NCBI GenBank assembly: GCA_900318375.1
Contig: ONKG01000019.1
Location: forward strand, 1-41,506
Length of the DNA: 41,506 bases
From: an uncultured Lachnospiraceae bacterium
Lineage (GTDB): Bacteria; Bacillota; Clostridia; Lachnospirales; Lachnospiraceae
Direction of reading: 5' to 3'
Positions 34,299 through 41,506 of the stretch are shown one piece after another. The notes under the pieces were generated by a model. The model searched no databases. It saw only the letters and a list, made by a program, of their open reading frames with translations, and had not been told where the DNA came from. Position 1 is the first letter of the stretch, and each line of letters opens with the position of its first letter. A program made the position numbers and the translations under genes.

Positions 34299-34988
34299 CT
34301 ATCTGGTCCTGGTTCCGCCCAGGGCCGCGTAGGCCGCCTGCTGCTCAGCCGCTTTCTTGGAACGTCCTTCTCCCACACCGCAGCGCCTGCCTTCCAGGAT
34401 GGCCGCCACGCGGAAGCGCTTCTGATGTCCGGGACCGCTCTCTTCGAGTATCTCGTAGCGGACCTCATGTCCTTCCCGCTGCGCGCGTTCCTGCAAAATA
34501 GACTTTGCGTCGTAAAAAAGCTGCTTGTCCTCAAGGTCTGATAGAATAAAAGTCATGATGAACTTACGGGGAATGTCGATTCCGCCGCTGTCCAGATACA
34601 ATGCTCCGATCAGCGCCTCCATGACATCTGATGTAATGGAATCCTTCTCCCGGCCTCCGCTCGCCTCTTCTCCTCTTCCGAGGCGGATGTATGTACCCAG
34701 GGAAATATCCCTGGCGCAGAAGGCCAGAGCGGGTTCACACACAAGGGATGCCCGCAGCTTGGTCAGCTCGCCCTCTTTTTTATCAGGATATGTCCTGTAG
34801 AGGAATTCACTGGAAATCATCTCCAGCACAGCATCACCCAGAAACTCGATTCTCTCATAGTCCTTCAAAGTCTGAATTTTCTGTTCATTTGCAAAAGAAG
34901 TGTGAGTCAGAGCGCACTCGAGCAGATACCGGTCCCTGAACCTGTATCCGATCCGCTCCTCCAGCACTTCCAATGGTGCCTGTATCAT
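34299..34988 (-). CDS. rnc: Ribonuclease III
   Basis: RNase III cuts double-stranded RNA in rRNA precursors and mRNAs. The 229-aa protein has the signature ERIEFLGDAVLEMI (45-58) with the catalytic acids, a downstream conserved segment SDVMEALIGALYLDSG, and a C-terminal double-stranded-RNA-binding domain (about 155-229, ending GVGEGRSKKAAEQQAAYAAL). AAAGGA lies 6 nt before the ATG at 34988. It follows acpP by 38 bp and precedes smc by 163 bp containing a 6-bp hairpin (GAATGC/GCATTC). Confidence 0.97.
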   Translation of the reverse strand: MIQAPLEVLEERIGYRFRDRYLLECALTHTSFANEQKIQTLKDYERIEFLGDAVLEMISSEFLYRTYPDKKEGELTKLRASLVCEPALAFCARDISLGTYIRLGRGEEASGGREKDSITSDVMEALIGALYLDSGGIDIPRKFIMTFILSDLEDKQLFYDAKSILQERAQREGHEVRYEILEESGPGHQKRFRVAAILEGRRCGVGEGRSKKAAEQQAAYAALGGTRTR

Positions 34989-35026
34989 GATGTCCTTTCA
35001 TAAAGGCTCTTTAAAGGCCTGTCAGC

Positions 35027-35266
35027 TCAATCGTCGATTGCATTCTTGATCAGTTCCAGCGCCTGACCGACCGTTGTAACTTTGGAAGCAACGTCGGAAT
35101 CTACTGTAACATCAAACTCTTCCTCAATGCCCATGATGATCTGCGCGACATCAAGTGAATCCGCGCCCAGATCATCGATGAACGTGGTGTCGACAGTGAT
35201 CTCATCTTCATCCACGCCCAGTACATCAACAATGATTGAACATAATTTCTTAAACTCCATATCCAT
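35027..35266 (-). CDS. acpP: Acyl carrier protein
   Basis: ACP carries growing acyl chains on a phosphopantetheine arm for fatty-acid synthesis. The 79-aa acidic protein has the attachment Ser37 in DDLGADSLDVAQI. GGAGG lies 9 nt before the ATG at 35266. It sits between plsX and rnc, the usual order, linking phospholipid precursor supply to this operon. Confidence 0.97.
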   Translation of the reverse strand: MDMEFKKLCSIIVDVLGVDEDEITVDTTFIDDLGADSLDVAQIIMGIEEEFDVTVDSDVASKVTTVGQALELIKNAIDD

Positions 35267-35340
35267 ACCTGTTATCCTCCCTTTGTGTCAGACAAGTGAT
35301 GATATATAAAAAGCAGCTTTGTCACCGGCCGGCAGCCTTA

Positions 35341-36489
35341 TCACTGATCTGCAGATCTTTCCTCTGCAGCGGGAGCCTGGCTTTTCTCCTCCTGAGCAGC
35401 CTTCACCTCCGGAGAAGCTTTCTCTTCCTGAGCAGCTTTTTCTTCCTGAGCAGCTTTCTGTCCTGCTGCTTTTCCGTTCTGTTCCAGGCCCATTTTTTCT
35501 ACAAACTGTCCGTTGATATCCTTTTTCTTAAACACAAAACACTGCTCGATGGCATTTTTAATCTCAACCGCCTCAGCGTTGCCGTGGGTCTTGACCACGA
35601 GTCCGCGCAGTCCCAGCATGGGCGCGCCGCCGTATGAGGAGATATCGAACTCTTTGAGCATTCCCTTGAGCGCAGGCTTGATCATGAGGGCGCCGATCTT
35701 GGAACGCAGTGATGTCATCAGCGCATCCTTGATCTTGTGGATCAGAGTGGAGGCAAGCCCCTCATAGAGCTTGAGGATCACATTGCCGACAAAGGCGTCA
35801 CAGACCACAACATCGGCATCGCCGGCAGGAATATCCCTGGCTTCGATATTGCCTATAAAGTTGATCCCTTCACACTCCTTCAGCAGCGGGAATACCTCCT
35901 TGACCAGCGCATTGCCCTTTTCCTCCTCTGCCCCTACATTGACAAGGGCGACGCGGGGATTCTCGATTCCGGTCATATTTCTCATATAGATGGACCCCAT
36001 CTGCGCAAACTGGACCAGCTGGGAGGCGCGGGCATCCATGTTGGCTCCGCAGTCGACCAGAAGGACCGGTCCCTTGGCAGTGGGCATCAGAGGCGCGAGC
36101 GGAGGGCGCTCGATTCCCCGGATCCTTCCCACAAGGAGCTGTCCGCCGGCAAGTGTCGCTCCGGTACTGCCTGCTGTCACGAAAGCATCGCAGGTCCCTT
36201 CCTTTACAAGCTTCAAGCCTTTGACAATCGATGAGTCCTTCTTCCTGCGGATCGCATTGACCGGCGGCTCCGCCATCTCAATGACCTCCCTGGCATCCAG
36301 GATCTCAACCCTCTCCTCGTCATACTTATATTTTTCCAGCTCCGCGCGGATGACCTCTTCTTTGCCCACAAGCGTCACATGGAGACTTTTTCTCTTCTCC
36401 AGGGCCTGAACAGCGCCCTTTACCGGCTCCGCCGGTGCCAGATCTCCGCCCATTGCGTCAACTGCTACCTTAACGTATTTTTTACTCAT
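35341..36489 (-). CDS. plsX: Phosphate acyltransferase PlsX with repetitive C-terminal tail
   Basis: PlsX makes acyl-phosphate from acyl-ACP, the donor used by PlsY. The protein starts MSKKYVKVAVDAMGGDLAP and contains VTAGSTGATLAGG, LVDCGANMDA and GNIEARDIPAGDADVVVCDAFVGN-type family motifs (residues about 100-245). The enzyme core ends near residue 335; beyond it is a 45-residue Ala/Glu/Lys/Gln-rich tail with three copies of KAAQEEK, probably disordered, making 382 aa. It is followed by acpP, its substrate carrier. Its promoter at 36669 implies a leader of about 170 nt with a perfect 8-bp hairpin (36607-36626) and a direct repeat CCCGGAC. Confidence 0.95.
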   Translation of the reverse strand: MSKKYVKVAVDAMGGDLAPAEPVKGAVQALEKRKSLHVTLVGKEEVIRAELEKYKYDEERVEILDAREVIEMAEPPVNAIRRKKDSSIVKGLKLVKEGTCDAFVTAGSTGATLAGGQLLVGRIRGIERPPLAPLMPTAKGPVLLVDCGANMDARASQLVQFAQMGSIYMRNMTGIENPRVALVNVGAEEEKGNALVKEVFPLLKECEGINFIGNIEARDIPAGDADVVVCDAFVGNVILKLYEGLASTLIHKIKDALMTSLRSKIGALMIKPALKGMLKEFDISSYGGAPMLGLRGLVVKTHGNAEAVEIKNAIEQCFVFKKKDINGQFVEKMGLEQNGKAAGQKAAQEEKAAQEEKASPEVKAAQEEKSQAPAAEERSADQ

Positions 36490-36668
36490 CTTGAACCTTT
36501 TTCCACAAACTTTTCTCTGACCCGGACAAAAAATGTATGCCCGGACCCTTGTCAGACCAAATCAAAAATATACCGGAAATACTGCCTTTCCAGACTGTTC
36601 CCGTCCCTGTAAAAGTCATTTTACAGAAGCCTCTTCTATCCGGTCACGGCATATATTTTCTTACAAAT

Positions 36669-36697
36669 ACTATACTATCACGGTCTCCATATTGCAA
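36669..36697 (-). promoter_or_regulatory. Probable promoter of plsX
   Basis: TTGCAA (36697-36692) and TATAGT (36674-36669) are 17 bp apart on the minus strand, just downstream of the rpmF terminator. I see no FapR-type operator in the leader. Confidence 0.6.
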
Positions 36698-36711
36698 GCG
36701 AGCATGAAGAA

Positions 36712-36741
36712 GCCTCCCGCTGCAAAATAGCAACGGGAGGC
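36712..36741 (-). terminator. Terminator or attenuator after rpmF
   Basis: A perfect 8-bp GC-rich stem (GCCTCCCG 36712-36719, CGGGAGGC 36734-36741), extended by inner pairs, is followed on the minus strand by TTCTTC. The U-run is imperfect, so some read-through into plsX is likely. Confidence 0.7.
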
Positions 36742-36814
36742 CTGCCATAAATCTGTTTTATTCCGGTCCGGACCAGCTGTTATAAAAATGCGGTTGACCC
36801 GCTCAATTACAGGA

Positions 36815-36997
36815 TCAGTCTACGACCTGGATGATCTCCTTCTTATTATAGGAGCCGCACTTAGCGCAAACCCTGTGGGGAACCATAAGAGCACCACACT
36901 TGCTGCACTTCACCAGAGTGGGAGCGGTCATTTTCCAATTAGCTCTCCTTTTATCTCTATGGCTTTTCGAAGATTTATTTTTAGGGCAGATCGACAT
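36815..36997 (-). CDS. rpmF: 50S ribosomal protein L32
   Basis: L32 is a small protein of the large subunit. The 60-aa sequence begins MSICPKNKSSKSHRDKRRAN and carries a four-cysteine zinc ribbon (C31, C34, C44, C47 in CSKCGALMVPHRVCAKCG). I chose the ATG at 36997 because AAGGAGG lies directly upstream; the seven extra codons to 37018 would contain that site. It heads the rpmF-plsX-acpP-rnc-smc-ftsY cluster behind a perfect consensus promoter. Confidence 0.97.
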   Translation of the reverse strand: MSICPKNKSSKSHRDKRRANWKMTAPTLVKCSKCGALMVPHRVCAKCGSYNKKEIIQVVD

Positions 36998-37035
36998 GAT
37001 AACACCTCCTTCTTTCAAAGAATCACACGAAGGAT

Positions 37036-37064
37036 ATTATATGGACGCCGCGTCGATTTGTCAA
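37036..37064 (-). promoter_or_regulatory. Perfect consensus sigma-A promoter of rpmF
   Basis: TTGACA (37064-37059) and TATAAT (37041-37036) on the minus strand are exactly 17 bp apart, both boxes perfect. The start near 37029 gives a 32-nt leader. A promoter this strong suits a ribosomal protein gene. Confidence 0.95.
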
Positions 37065-37298
37065 CAGTTTTTTCTTTACAAAAACCTGTTTTTTCCAAAC
37101 CTGTCCCGAACCTGTTTCCAGACTGGTTTTTCCGGCATTTTCCGCTTGTTTTTTTCCGGACGCTGATCCATCACTTTCCCCGGACGCTTGTCAGAAGCGG
37201 TTTTTCGGACTCTTTTCCAGGCGGATTATCTGTTTATTATCCGGTGCCGTTTTCTCAGTTCAGACGAGTCCCTGTGCAGATTCACCGATCAGAAGAAC
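37065..37298 (-). other. Gene-free spacer between pdxA2 and rpmF with short degenerate repeats
   Basis: No gene or clear terminator is visible. AACCTGT occurs three times at 13-15 bp spacing at about 37080-37121, and CCGGACGCT occurs twice at about 37156-37190. The region is T/C-rich on the plus strand. Similar short-period degenerate repeats lie upstream of rbgA and between ftsY and smc. Confidence 0.5.
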
Positions 37299-38306
37299 TC
37301 ATGCTTTTACAAAGAAGGGAGCGTATTTGGCGGCGAGGAGAATGGCTTCCGCCATGCTGATCTCGCTGACGATGCCCTTGCCGGCGATATCAAAGGCTGT
37401 GCCGTGGTCCACGGAAGTACGCAGGATGGGCATGCCGTTGGTGATGGAGATGGTACGGTCAAAGTCAAGGGTCTTGGTCGCGATGTGGCCCTGATCGTGA
37501 TACAGGGACAGGACGCTGTTGTAGCGGCCAAGAGCTGCCTGATGGAAAACGGAGTCCGCGCCGATGGGTCCGGTCACGGGATAGCCTTCCGCCTTGAGTT
37601 CTTCCACGGCAGGTGTGATCTCGTTGACTTCCTCCCAGCCGAAGAGGCCGTGCTCGCCGCAGTGAGGGTTGAGGCCGGCAATGGCCATAGTTCCCTCTGT
37701 GACTCCCAGGCGCCTGAGGGCTGCAAGACTCTCCTTGACACAAGCCTTGATGTTGTCTTTTGTGATGTCATCCAGCATAGCCCGCAGGGATTTGTGACGG
37801 GTCAGGAAGAAGACACGCAGACCGTTTGTCTCGAACATGGTCAGCGGATCGGGTGTATTGGTCAGGGCACCGAAGATCTCGGTGTGGCCGATGAAAGGAA
37901 CTTCCGCTGCGTGCAGGGCTTCCTTGTTGATCGGAGTTGTGGCGACAGCATCCGCCTCGCCGTTCATGGCAAGCTCGATGCTTTTCTTGATGTAGGCAAA
38001 AGCAGCCTTGCCGCACATAGCCTGGACAACGCCGTAGGAGAACTGAGACTGGTCGATGTTATCAAGGTCGATCAGGTTCAGGATGCCGAAACGATAATCG
38101 CCGTCCGCGGGTTTTTCCACGACATTGATCTTGAGGTCTGCGCCCACGATGCCGATCGCTTTTTCCATGACCTGACGGTCGCCGATCACGATCACATTTG
38201 CTGCATCATTGACTTTTTCCAGCGCGCATGCCTTTGCCACGATCTCGGGGCCTACACCGGCGGGATCACCAATCGGTACTGCAATCATAGGTTTTTTCTC
38301 TGCCAT
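37299..38306 (-). CDS. pdxA2: PdxA2-type 4-phospho-D-threonate/erythronate dehydrogenase
   Basis: A PdxA-family NAD-dependent oxidative decarboxylase of 335 aa. The family motifs are clear: [10 protein letters not shown] (about 13-22), [10 protein letters not shown], a metal-ligand His in [20 protein letters not shown], and [15 protein letters not shown]. In pyridoxal synthesis PdxA oxidises 4-phosphohydroxythreonine. Paired with a DUF1537 kinase, as here, PdxA2 instead acts on 4-phospho-D-threonate or D-erythronate, giving dihydroxyacetone phosphate and CO2. No other pyridoxine gene is nearby, so the catabolic role is favoured. GGGAGG precedes the ATG at 38306. Substrate stereochemistry cannot be read from sequence. 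Confidence 0.88.
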   Translation of the reverse strand: MAEKKPMIAVPIGDPAGVGPEIVAKACALEKVNDAANVIVIGDRQVMEKAIGIVGADLKINVVEKPADGDYRFGILNLIDLDNIDQSQFSYGVVQAMCGKAAFAYIKKSIELAMNGEADAVATTPINKEALHAAEVPFIGHTEIFGALTNTPDPLTMFETNGLRVFFLTRHKSLRAMLDDITKDNIKACVKESLAALRRLGVTEGTMAIAGLNPHCGEHGLFGWEEVNEITPAVEELKAEGYPVTGPIGADSVFHQAALGRYNSVLSLYHDQGHIATKTLDFDRTISITNGMPILRTSVDHGTAFDIAGKGIVSEISMAEAILLAAKYAPFFVKA

Positions 38307-38381
38307 TTTAATTCCTCCCTTATATATCTGCAGTTATAAAAGTCATCTGGGTAAAAAATGTCCGCAGAGGCCCGGCTTTTC

Positions 38382-38421
38382 GTCACAGTACACGAACCCG
38401 TCAAGGCCATGTTCATGTAAC
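38382..38421. mobile_element. MITE-like element, short single-hairpin form, copy D (40 bp)
   Basis: It starts GTCACAGTACACG and ends GTTCATGTAAC, an imperfect hairpin closely matching the end hairpin of the long forms. Flanks GGCTTTTC (38374-38381) and GTCTTTTC (38422-38429) match at 7 of 8 positions, consistent with an older target duplication. It lies between the kinase and pdxA2 genes. Confidence 0.7.
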
Positions 38422-38517
38422 GTCTTTTCTGATTTTAACATGTTTTACTTACGAACGGCCAAACCGCGCAGACTTTTTCAGAACAAATCTGATAAACAAA
38501 GATCAGATAAACGCGAA

Positions 38518-39822
38518 TCAGATAAACAGCTTCTCCTTCAGGTAATTGACACAGACGTTGAGCGCGGTCTTGTCGCCCTGGCTTCCGCCCTTGGTGATGA
38601 AATCCAGGCCGTCGAACTCGCCGCCGCTGAACTGACCATAGGCGGCCAGGGGCAGAACCTCATCCTTGAGGTCAAGTCCCGCCGCGCCGAAGTGTCCGCA
38701 GAGAGCCTGGGTCACATCGCCGCCGCATGCATACAGACCCTGGAAACGGGGCTGCTGCCGAAGCAGGCGCACCGTGATCTCCGCCAGTGAATTGTTGATC
38801 ATATCTGTCACTTCCTCCATGGAGCAGTTGTATCTCTCCATATATGGCCGGAAATCAATCCTGTTTTCAAGATAAATTCCGTCTCCGACAACAGAGGAAG
38901 TAGTATAATTATCCGCTTCTTTCAGGATCTCACCGACAACACGGCTGATCTCCTTCTCCCTTCTCTCCTCTCCTTCGAGAAGTTCCCGGGTCCTGACCAT
39001 CACGTTGTTGGCTTCCTGGGTCAGCCAGAACTCCTCCAGCTGGGCGGTGGTGCTGGAATTGACACTGCCCACGACGACCAGGATATGGTTCTGTCTGCGG
39101 TCCATCCTGGGTTTGATGATCTTTCTGGCCAGGGATGCGGTAAAAGCACCTGGATCCACAGCGATGATCTTCTCCCCGCTCTCTATGCAGGCGTCCGCGA
39201 TCAGATCCAGATCCTCCTGGGAGACGCAGTCAAAGGTGAGGATGCGGCTGCCCGCCTGATGGCAGGCCCTGATCTTTTGGGCCAGGGCATGTACGCCGTC
39301 CATCATCTCGCCCATGCGGATGGCTGTCACCTGATATTTGCTCTGCTCCCGGAACAGTCTGTCCACCTCTGAAATCCTGACCGGGCATTTGGGATCCAGG
39401 GCGATGTTGGTCCTGTGAAGGGGGGTTCCGTTCACCAGCATGTAATTGCCGATGACGATCCTTCCGGAAGAGGGGAAGCAGGGAGCTGCCACTGCGATAT
39501 AGTCCTCTCCGAGGCTGTCCAGCATGGCGTCGGTCTCACTTCCCAGATTTCCCCTGAGCGTGGAGTCGATCCTCTTGCTGTAGACAAGAACATTGTCATT
39601 CTTCAGAGACTGCGATGCCTCAAATACTCTCCTGTATGCCGTCTGTGCATCTACGCCCCTGCTGTCGGTGGGATAGAGCAGGCAGTCGCACTCCTGCATC
39701 TCTTCCGGATCATTGTTGTCCAGAGACATGATCGTCGCTGCCCGATACTGCATTTTTGTCAGAAGGACACCGGTCGCATTGGCTCCTGTCAAATCATCTG
39801 CCACTACTATACATGCAGCCAT
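38518..39822 (-). CDS. dtnK: Four-carbon acid-sugar kinase (DUF1537 family), probable D-threonate/D-erythronate kinase
   Basis: A 434-aa ATP-dependent kinase of the DUF1537 family. The N-terminal substrate domain starts with the signature IVVADDLTGANATG (about 5-18) and has the family stretch KRIDSTLRGNLGSETDAML. The C-terminal nucleotide domain ends with YACGGDVTQALC and FITKGGSQGDKTAL. Such kinases phosphorylate the C4 hydroxyl of D-threonate or D-erythronate, and the product is oxidised by the PdxA2 enzyme encoded next. AGGAGG lies 6 nt before the ATG. The symbol follows the characterised D-threonate pair; the exact acid sugar is inferred. Confidence 0.85.
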   Translation of the reverse strand: MAACIVVADDLTGANATGVLLTKMQYRAATIMSLDNNDPEEMQECDCLLYPTDSRGVDAQTAYRRVFEASQSLKNDNVLVYSKRIDSTLRGNLGSETDAMLDSLGEDYIAVAAPCFPSSGRIVIGNYMLVNGTPLHRTNIALDPKCPVRISEVDRLFREQSKYQVTAIRMGEMMDGVHALAQKIRACHQAGSRILTFDCVSQEDLDLIADACIESGEKIIAVDPGAFTASLARKIIKPRMDRRQNHILVVVGSVNSSTTAQLEEFWLTQEANNVMVRTRELLEGEERREKEISRVVGEILKEADNYTTSSVVGDGIYLENRIDFRPYMERYNCSMEEVTDMINNSLAEITVRLLRQQPRFQGLYACGGDVTQALCGHFGAAGLDLKDEVLPLAAYGQFSGGEFDGLDFITKGGSQGDKTALNVCVNYLKEKLFI

Positions 39823-39879
39823 ATTGCCTCCTATTATACATTATTAATGATTATGACTCTGTGTCTGCAAAAAATATAC

Positions 39880-39968
39880 CAGGCGCATAAGCCCGTATTT
39901 TCAAATATCCCATGCCCGCATATAGTTCCCGGGCATGGGATAAATCGTATAAGCGGGCTGTGCGCCTG
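39880..39968. repeat. Large nested inverted repeat between permease and kinase genes
   Basis: Three nested stems: outer CAGGCGCA (39880-39887) with TGCGCCTG (39961-39968); middle AGCCCG (39890-39895) with CGGGCT (39954-39959); and a perfect 13-bp inner stem TATCCCATGCCCG (39906-39918) with CGGGCATGGGATA (39930-39942). On the minus strand T6 follows 6 nt after the outer stem. As RNA it would form a long rod that could terminate or protect the permease message, or stall transcription before the kinase gene. The rest of the 267-bp gap shows no gene. Confidence 0.8.
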
Positions 39969-40089
39969 TATTTTGTATCTTACATGTTCCTGTAATTATC
40001 AGTCTGTTTCCTCAGATGTCTCAGTTCAATAATGCATCTACATAGAGGTAATCATGGAGTCGGCAGAACACGTAAGGACAAAACCATGA

Positions 40090-41496
40090 TCAGTGCATGA
40101 AGATACTCAGGACGAGGATCTCGACAACACCGACTGCCCACGCGATGGTGGAAGTGATGGACCAGATCTGCAGCTGATCCTTTGCTTCGCTGACGCCCAT
40201 TGTACGGTTGACGACCCAGAAATAGGAATCGTTGAAGTAACCGAAGAAGAGGGAGCCGACGCAGCATGCGATCGCGCCGAGTGTGGGGTTGACACCTGCC
40301 GCGATCAGGATGGGCGCGGAGATGGAGGCAGCTGTTGTCATGGCAACAGTACCGGAACCCTGGATGAAACGCATTGCAGTGGAGATAACCAGAGGCAGGA
40401 TGATGATCGGGATGGCAGTGTGGGAAAGACCTTCTGCCATGAAGTTGCCCAGACCGGAATCCTTGATGATCTGGCCCAGGGCACCGCCGCCGCCGGTGAC
40501 CAGCATGATGATACCTGCGGACATCATACCCTTTTCCATCTCTGCCAGAGCGGTGGAACGGTCAAGGCGATTGCCCAGTGTGAAAATAGCTACGATCAGG
40601 CCGAGGCCGACTGCGATGATGGGCTGGCCGAGGAAGATCAGGACACCCATGATACCGGTCTTCATGCCGAGTGCGGATGCAACAGTGTTGATGAGGATCA
40701 GGAGGATGGGCAGGAGCAGGGGCATGAAGGACTCGAGAGTTCCGGGAACACCGGTCATATCCATGCTGAATGCGCCGTCATAATCGGGTTTCTGATAAGG
40801 AGCAGCGTGGGGCTCGTCGTTTTCGTCAAGAAGCCAGTAGTACTTCTTGGCAAGGACAAGGCGTGCATAAACGATGCAGGCGATGGCCATAGGCAGTGCC
40901 AGAACGATCGCGAGAAGGATGAAGAAACCGACATCGATTCCGAAGATACCGCAGACGCCCAGAGGGCCGGGTGTGGGCGGAACCAGGGAGTGGGTGATGA
41001 CCAGGCCTGCTGCCAGGGAAACGCCCAGAGCGATGACAGACTTCTTGGTTGCCTTGGAAAGAGCCTTTGCGATGGGTGCAAGGACGACGAAACCGGAATC
41101 ACAGAAGATCGGGATGGATACCAGGAAACCCGTGAAAGCCAGAGCCTCTTCTTCACGTCCCTTGCCGAACAGCTTGAGGAAGGTGTAGGCCATTCGCTTG
41201 GCCGCGCCGGTGACTTCGAAGATCTGTCCCATCATGACACCGAAGCCGATGATGATACCTATGCTTCCCAGTGTGCCGCCGAAGCCCGAGGTGATGGAAT
41301 TGATAATACCGAAGGTCTTTCCGTCATCCAGGGTGATGTTCAGGAGGGGCATGCCGCCGATGACACCGACCAGGACCGTTGTGGTGATCAGAGCCAGGAA
41401 GGCCTGGATCTTTGTTTTCAGAACCATGATGATCAGAAGGATAATGCCGATCGCAAGGGCGAGCAGCATTCTCTGTCCGCTTAATCCGTTAATCAT
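40090..41496 (-). CDS. gntP: GntP-family acid-sugar:proton symporter
   Basis: A 468-aa polytopic membrane protein with about 12-14 hydrophobic segments and family stretches FGVMMGQIFEVTGAAKRMA, SIPIFCDSGFVVLAPIAKAL, THSLVPPTPGPLG, and IQGSGTVAMTTAASI. GntP permeases import gluconate and related sugar acids with protons. Sitting upstream of a DUF1537 kinase and PdxA2, it most likely imports D-threonate, D-erythronate or a close relative. GGAG lies 6 nt before the ATG at 41496, so the gene is complete; its promoter and any regulator lie beyond the window edge. Confidence 0.92.
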   Translation of the reverse strand: MINGLSGQRMLLALAIGIILLIIMVLKTKIQAFLALITTTVLVGVIGGMPLLNITLDDGKTFGIINSITSGFGGTLGSIGIIIGFGVMMGQIFEVTGAAKRMAYTFLKLFGKGREEEALAFTGFLVSIPIFCDSGFVVLAPIAKALSKATKKSVIALGVSLAAGLVITHSLVPPTPGPLGVCGIFGIDVGFFILLAIVLALPMAIACIVYARLVLAKKYYWLLDENDEPHAAPYQKPDYDGAFSMDMTGVPGTLESFMPLLLPILLILINTVASALGMKTGIMGVLIFLGQPIIAVGLGLIVAIFTLGNRLDRSTALAEMEKGMMSAGIIMLVTGGGGALGQIIKDSGLGNFMAEGLSHTAIPIIILPLVISTAMRFIQGSGTVAMTTAASISAPILIAAGVNPTLGAIACCVGSLFFGYFNDSYFWVVNRTMGVSEAKDQLQIWSITSTIAWAVGVVEILVLSIFMH

Positions 41497-41506
41497 TTTG
41501 TACTCC

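Noticed and set aside
37299-38306. Assigning pdxA to pyridoxal phosphate synthesis
   Set aside because: No other pyridoxine genes are nearby, and the adjacent DUF1537 kinase and GntP permease point to acid-sugar catabolism.
40093-41484. 463-codon plus-strand frame opposite gntP
   Set aside because: It is exactly antisense to a clear GntP permease; the Asp/Gly/His-rich translation is the reverse complement of membrane-segment codons.
1-41506. CRISPR array, tRNA/rRNA genes, prophage or integrase
   Set aside because: Reading both strands I found no regularly spaced repeats with unique spacers, no tRNA-like cloverleaf beside a gene, and no phage or integrase motifs.

Overview
The window looks like chromosome of a Gram-positive clostridium, most likely a Lachnospiraceae member. 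The evidence is the gene order rpmF-plsX-acpP-rnc-smc-ftsY ... ylxM-ffh-rpsP-khpA-rimM-trmD ... rplS-rbgA-rnhB, an RnhB-YraN fusion, a long-form PRPP synthase, consensus sigma-A promoters and moderately GC-rich DNA. Every gene I can support reads on the minus strand, so transcription runs from high to low coordinates. I see no rRNA, tRNA, CRISPR array, transposase or phage gene.

Layout from high to low coordinates. (1) 41.5-37.3 kb: a small catabolic operon of GntP-type permease, DUF1537 four-carbon acid-sugar kinase and PdxA2-type dehydrogenase, fitting D-threonate/D-erythronate use. (2) 37.0-29.5 kb: rpmF, plsX, acpP, rnc, smc, ftsY, with consensus promoters before rpmF and plsX. (3) 29.4-26.8 kb: ilvA and a membrane protein with a degenerate GH25 fold, inserted between ftsY and ylxM. 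(4) 26.7-22.9 kb: ylxM, ffh, rpsP, khpA, terminator, rimM, trmD. (5) 22.9-12.3 kb: a Gram-positive Pel-type exopolysaccharide locus (GH114 lipoprotein, PelD, PelE, DUF2194 deacetylase, PelF, PelG, DUF4832 protein) placed between trmD and rplS and starting 3 nt after the trmD stop. (6) 12.1-9.0 kb: rplS, rbgA, rnhB-yraN. (7) 8.7-3.7 kb: prs, then der-plsY-tyrS. (8) 3.6 kb to the edge: ilvB with one acetolactate synthase small subunit, then a second small subunit and ilvC on a separate promoter.

The most unexpected signal is a family of tiny non-coding mobile elements. Four copies share ends related to GTTACAGTACA and its complement: a 135-bp and a 165-bp form, and two 39-40-bp single-hairpin forms. 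Each is flanked by an 8-bp direct repeat (three perfect, one 7/8). The two long copies keep a three-hairpin layout and a shared loop although their stem sequences differ, and each sits about 40 bp upstream of a sigma-A promoter. No mobilising transposase is in the window.

Other notable points are the Pel locus wired into a translation/RNA-modification operon with a PelD that lacks any visible c-di-GMP receptor domain, a near-leaderless ylxM-ffh transcript, a candidate leader peptide before ilvN, an altered G4 motif in RbgA, and a large nested inverted repeat inside the acid-sugar operon.
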